This document shows positions 59,840 to 64,000 of a DNA stretch of 64,000 nt, piece after piece. Source of the DNA: Isoetes taiwanensis (Eukaryota > Streptophyta > Lycopodiopsida > Isoetales > Isoetaceae); the NCBI GenBank assembly GCA_021234155.1, contig JAJEKV010000044.1:12114803-12178802 (forward strand), given 5' to 3'. The translations under genes were made by a program, and so were the position numbers. The notes under the pieces were generated by a model, which saw nothing but the letters and a program-made list of their open reading frames with translations, did no database searches and was not told the DNA's origin. Every line of letters begins with the position of its first letter. The stretch's first letter is position 1.

Positions 59840-61281
59840 TCTTATCAGCTGAAATTGATCGTCTTAATCATGTTCAAGCCATGAAACAACCACATTGAGT
59901 TGCAACAATGGAAGACGAATTATCCTTGTTATATAACCAAGGTGCATGGGAGGTGGTCCCTAAACCAACAGGAAAAAATATGATTCGAGCTAAATAGGTA
60001 TCTAAAACAAAGTACCATGCTGATACAATAGGTATCTAAAACAAAGTACCAAAGCACAAAGCAAGGTAGTTGCAAAAGGGTTCCGTAAAAAAGAAGGGTT
60101 TGATTATCATGATGTGTTTGCTCCATTCGTCAAGTTAAACACACTTAAAGCAGTGATAGCTTGGCAGCACAAAAAGAATGGCCACTCTATCAAATGGATT
60201 TCAAATCTGCCTTTTTTAATGGAAAACTAGAAGAGGAACTATACATCTTTCAACCACCAGATTTTAAGGATAAAGAGAGTCCAACTTATGTGTACAAATT
60301 GAAAAAGAGCCTGTATGGCCTTATACAAGCTCCGCGCTGTTGGAATCAGAAAATCAATGCATTTCTCTTGCATCCTAGTTACCAGAGATTTAGAGCAGAC
60401 TCGAACCTTTATTTCATGTCAACTAATCCTCAAGTTAGTGTGCTTCTTCTCTATGTTGATGACAGTATTATCATAGGAGATGCCGATCCTATTATTTTTC
60501 ATACTAAGAAAGCACTTACGGAAAAAATTGAGGTAATAGATTTCGGGCTGATGCATTAGTGTTTGGGCATGAAAATTTGGCAAGGTGCTCAAAGCATTCA
60601 TCTCACTGAACTTCTTAAGAAGTTTTATATGGCAGATTGCAAAGCATCATCTGTTCCATTTGAGGTAGGTTGCACTCTAACTCTAGACTCCAATTATTCG
60701 GATGTTGATGCCACCCTTTACAGACATCTAGTTGAGCCAACACTAGGCCAGATTTGGCATAGCTGTTGCAGTTCTTACTAGGTTCATGCATCATCCCAAA
60801 GTATTACTGCATTGGAAAGCGGCAAAATGAGTTCTCTATTACCTCAAAGGTACTCAAAGTGAAGGAGTCCTATATACCAAAGTTGATCATCCTACTCTTA
60901 CACTGTTCTCAGATTCCAATATGGCATCCACAGATCTTGAGAAAAGAAAATGCATTATTGGATTTGTTTCCTTTCTTGGAGGCAACTCTATCAGTTGGGG
61001 ATCTAAAAAGCCAAAGATAAACAACATTAGTACTACTGAGGCTGAACTCAAGGCCTTGGTTACAACAATAGAAGAGATGCGTTGGTTGGTTAACTTATAT
61101 GAAGATTTGGGTTGTCCGCTCAAACTTGCAGCCATTTACTGTGATAACACTGGAGCCATTGCTCACGCCAAAGACTACAAGATGTATCTGCATATCAAGC
61201 ATATGGATATTAAACTGTGATTTGTCAAAGAGCAACTCCAAAATCGGTATCTCTCGCGATCTTACTGCTCTAGTAAACATC
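59840..61281 (+). mobile_element. Ty1/copia retrotransposon pol relic A (RT and RNase H), interrupted at its 3' end
   Basis: The plus strand reads AMEDELSLLYNQGAWEVVPK-like sequence from about 59900, VAKGFRKKEGFDYHDVFAPF (60070-60130), YQMDFKSAFFNGKLEEELYI (60187-60248), KKSLYGLIQAPRCWNQKI (60302-60355), and the catalytic box LLYVDDSIIIG (YVDD at 60452-60463). RNase H blocks are GFVSFLGGNSISWGSKKPKI, TTEAELKAL and YCDNTGAIAHA (60960-61165). At least five stops or shifts are present, plus a 34-bp duplication of ATAGGTATCTAAAACAAAGT (59995 and 60029). The RNase H end stops abruptly at 61281, where another element's LTR starts. Confidence 0.9.
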
Positions 61282-61500
61282 TGTTGGAGGATCAGGAGGA
61301 GAGAAATGGAAATGAGCTGCTTTCATTTGCATGTTGATGTCACATATATGATAGATGTTTCCTACATGACTCTAATGTAACCACCTAACTGGTCTTAACA
61401 TGTGACCTTCACCTAACTGATCTTACATGTGACCTTTGACCATAAACGTTAGACCCATGTGACATAATATCCATATAGGGTTAACAATGTTGTTCCAACA
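61282..61500 (-). mobile_element. 3' LTR (219 bp) of copia element B
   Basis: The segment starts TGTTGGAGG and ends TTCCAACA, a six-base inverted terminal repeat of the TG...CA type. On the minus strand it follows the polypurine tract directly, as a 3' LTR does. It contains a short tandem repeat, CACCTAACTGRTCTTA-CATGTGACCTT (about 61384-61435). The partner 5' LTR lies beyond the end of the window. Confidence 0.8.
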
Positions 61501-61514
61501 CTCTCCCTTAAACC
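61501..61514 (-). promoter_or_regulatory. Polypurine tract of copia element B
   Basis: The minus strand reads GTTTAAGGGAGAG directly before the LTR tip TGTTGGAA. This purine run is the expected primer site for plus-strand DNA synthesis. A second GTTTAAGGGAGAG occurs at about 61552-61564, probably a duplication. Confidence 0.7.
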
Positions 61515-64000
61515 TGTGTGGACTTCAAAATTTTAGCTTACTACATGTTGCTCTCCCTTAAACCGGAATTTCATCATCCCTAGCTGCTCCTTGAATTTTC
61601 TTAGTTTGGCACTAGCCAAAGGTTGGGTAAACTTATTTGCTAGCCGATGTTGTGTTGAACATTAAGACAAAGCCAACTCAGAAGCCAGTGGCGTAAATCG
61701 CTTCTTGAGAAGAGAAGATGTGCATCAAGATGTTTGGTTCTTGCATGGAAAACCGGATTGAATACTAGTTGAATAGTACTCTGAATAGTACTCTCATTGT
61801 CGTGTACAATTGTGGCTTTTGTATGGAAACTTTAAGGTCCTTCCACAACTTCTGTAACCAAAGTGCTTCCCCGCACTCGGCCGAAAGGGCTTTGAATTCA
61901 GCCTCAATAGTGCTGATGGAGACAATGGATTGTCGCTTTGACATCCAATTGAACAATTAGGCCCAAGTGAAGACAGGTCCCTGTTGTGGACTTTCGAGTG
62001 TCTTCACAACCTGCATAATCAACATCAACAAAGATGGTGCAGCTATCAATTTCTGATTTTCTGTAAAATAATCCTTCTTGTAACAGGCTCTGAAGGTAGG
62101 CCAGCATATGCTTGGCTGCCTTCCAATGTAATTGTGTAGGCCTTTGCATGTACTTGGAAAGACGATTGACTTCAAACATAAATTAGATCGTGGTTGCAAT
62201 CAAGTAGAATAGACTTCCAATAAGGCTTCAAAGATAAAGTGCTATCACACGGGTTGCCGTCTGCATCTGCATGAAGCTTGATACCTAAGTCTATAGGTAC
62301 TAAGATTGGTTTGGCATTGCTCATATTCCACTTTTGAAGTAGATCCCGAATAGACATATGTTGAGATAAATAGGTGCCATCCGACATTTGCCACACTTCA
62401 AGCTCTAAATATAAGTGGAGCAGTCCTAGATCGGGCTATATTAAATTTCTATTGAAGAGTTACCTTTGTTTGATCAATTAGTCGTTTCATACTCCTCAGA
62501 ATCAAGAGATCATCCACATAAAGAACTATGATGCAAATCTCTTGATTAGAACCACATCTAACATAGACGTTAGGGTCTGCTGCACTCAAAAGGAAGGCAT
62601 GAATTTATTCCAGCATCTAGGGGCTTATTTCAAGCCATATAAGCTCTTCTTCAACCTCGCATACCTTTCAGTTCTTGCCCTTTTAGCAAACCCTTGAGGT
62701 TGCTGCATGAAAACTTCTTCTAGATTCCCATGAAGGAATGCACCTTTAAAATCCATGTGGAATATTGGCCAGCCTTTAGCTGTAGCCAATGCTATGATTG
62801 CTCGAATAGAGAACAAATGAGCTACAAAGGCAAATACCTCATCATAATCAATCCCATACTTTTGTGAGTATCCAAGGCGTGCTTTATGCTTAGTTATAGA
62901 TCCATCAGCAGCAAATTTAGTTTTGAAAACCCATTTGCAACCTATAGCATGCTTAGCTGGAGGTAGTGGGATCAATTCCCATGTTTCTTGCTTATCAAGC
63001 GTACTGATCTCCTCTTGCATGGCAGTTCTCCAATGGTCAGCCTTATATGCATCTTCAAAATGCACAGGATCATTAGTAAAGCCATGTTACATACATTATG
63101 GACCTTTTTGCATATTGCTTATCCTAGCTGACCTCCTCAAGGCCAGTTGAGGTGCATTACTGAATTTTGAGCAGAGCTTTCTAACTCTTGTAAACTCTCC
63201 TCAACGTTCAAGTCTGAAAAGATCACACTGTGGAGGTAATCCTACCTCAGATCCTTGGGGAAAGGTTGCTGGTTGAACTTATTCATGTGCATCTTCAAAC
63301 CAAGATTCCAAAACATCTTGCACCCCTGCTCTTCTTGTGGCTGAATATCGCCGCAACTTGCTCTTCTTCTTGACCGAATATCAAATATGGGAAATACCGC
63401 AAAAGTTGGTGAATTTTTCTCTTCTGGTACATTACTGATTGGCCAATTCATTGACCAATCCTGGTCAGACAAGGAAGCATCATTGGCATCCCAAGGTACA
63501 ACGTCATTGTACCGTGCATGTTCAACAAAGTGAACAGACCTGCTGAGGAACATCTTTCTTTTTACATGATCATATAGCTTATAGGTGTCGTGCTAAGGTG
63601 GATAGCCTATAAAAGTTGCCTTGACTGATCTATCATGAGTTTTACCCAATTTCTTGACCTCCTCCAATGATAAACTAGCATAGGCCAGACATCCAAATGT
63701 CTTCAAATGTGACAGATCTGGTTTTTTGCCATATAGAGCTTCATAACGTGTCATATCTGCAATGTCCTATTCATGATATAGACTGCAATACTAACAGCCT
63801 CAAATTTCAAAAGATTTTGGCAGATCCGCATGAGCAAATATAGATCTTGCCAAATCTAAGATGATGCGATTTCTTCTCTCAAATACTCCATTTTGAGGGT
63901 GAGTATAGGGAACATCAGGGAAACATCTAGGAAGTCTGGGAAAGCTTAAGATACATACTCTCCACCATTATCACTTCTAATACTTAATGGTCATCTCAAA
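61515..64000 (-). mobile_element. Ty1/copia retrotransposon element B, internal region (integrase end, RT, RNase H)
   Basis: On the minus strand from 64000 the order is an integrase-core segment (SDNGGEYVS near 63970), then a linker (63553-63242), then RT. RT has WRTAMQEEISTLDKQETWEL, GCKWVFKTKFAADGSITKHK, FHMDFKGAFLHGNLEEVFMQ (63030-62690) and the catalytic LYVDDLLIL (YVDD at 62509-62520). RNase H has LHWKAAKHMLAYL, FVDVDYAGCEDTRKSTTGTC and VSISTIEAEFKALSAECGEA (62130-61850), ending NPVFHARTKHLDAH-like sequence near 61740. Several stops and shifts show it is dead. Gag and the 5' LTR fall outside the window. It is inserted into copia element A. Confidence 0.9.

Overview
The window looks like nuclear DNA of a land plant. 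The evidence is spliceosomal introns with GT/AG borders, a CBL-interacting protein kinase (CIPK) relic, a plant-type secreted leucine-rich-repeat protein, a plant-length ATG8, and a typical plant mix of decayed transposons (Helitron, LINE, gypsy, copia, hAT, MITE). Genes are sparse and repeats dominate. The sequence alone does not tell me whether this is a lycophyte, fern, gymnosperm or angiosperm.

Layout. 1-960: a LINE reverse-transcriptase relic. 2.3-4.7 kb: a decayed Helitron helicase (+). 7.4 kb: an exon resembling the mitochondrial ATP-synthase assembly factor ATP12. 7.8-8.9 kb: first locus of a palindrome-rich repeat family. 9.1-10.65 kb: the N-terminal half of a second Helitron (-), followed to 14.1 kb by extra copies of its 5' segment that surround a CIPK pseudogene. 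15.3-17.4 kb: an RPA70-like gene (-). 18.0-21.6 kb: a seven-exon SAS10/neuroguidin-family gene (-) whose intron 4 is nearly filled by an inverted-repeat element. 22.6 kb: a MITE. 25.7-27.7 kb: a three-unit array of the palindrome-rich family (-). 27.9-28.7 kb: a LINE 3' end. 33.3-34.1 kb: a five-exon ATG8 gene (+). 35.2 kb: a minisatellite. 36.4-37.5 kb: a gypsy pol relic. 38.0 kb: a second MITE copy. 38.9-42.7 kb: two LINE relics (-). 45.1-47.2 kb: the LRR protein gene (-). 48.0-48.9 kb: a tandem repeat carrying tRNA-like promoter boxes, with a third copy at 30.8 kb. 52.1-53.5 kb: a 717-bp tandem duplication with exon-like segments. 58.2-59.5 kb: an hAT transposase relic. 59.8-64.0 kb: a copia element (+) interrupted by a second copia (-) whose 219-bp LTR can be delimited exactly.

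The host-type genes are unrelated housekeeping or defence genes: ATG8 (autophagy), SAS10 family (nucleolar rRNA processing), RPA70-like (single-stranded DNA binding) and the LRR protein (extracellular recognition or cell-wall interaction). They do not form a pathway. Each has an otherwise coherent reading frame broken by what looks like one small indel, so either all four are young pseudogenes or the draft assembly has residual indel errors.

The most unusual material is the palindrome-bounded repeat family, with two composite loci in opposite orientation and at least two solo fragments. Next come the RPA70-like gene beside two Helitron relics, and the inverted-repeat element that supplies or abuts the splice donor of SAS10 intron 4.
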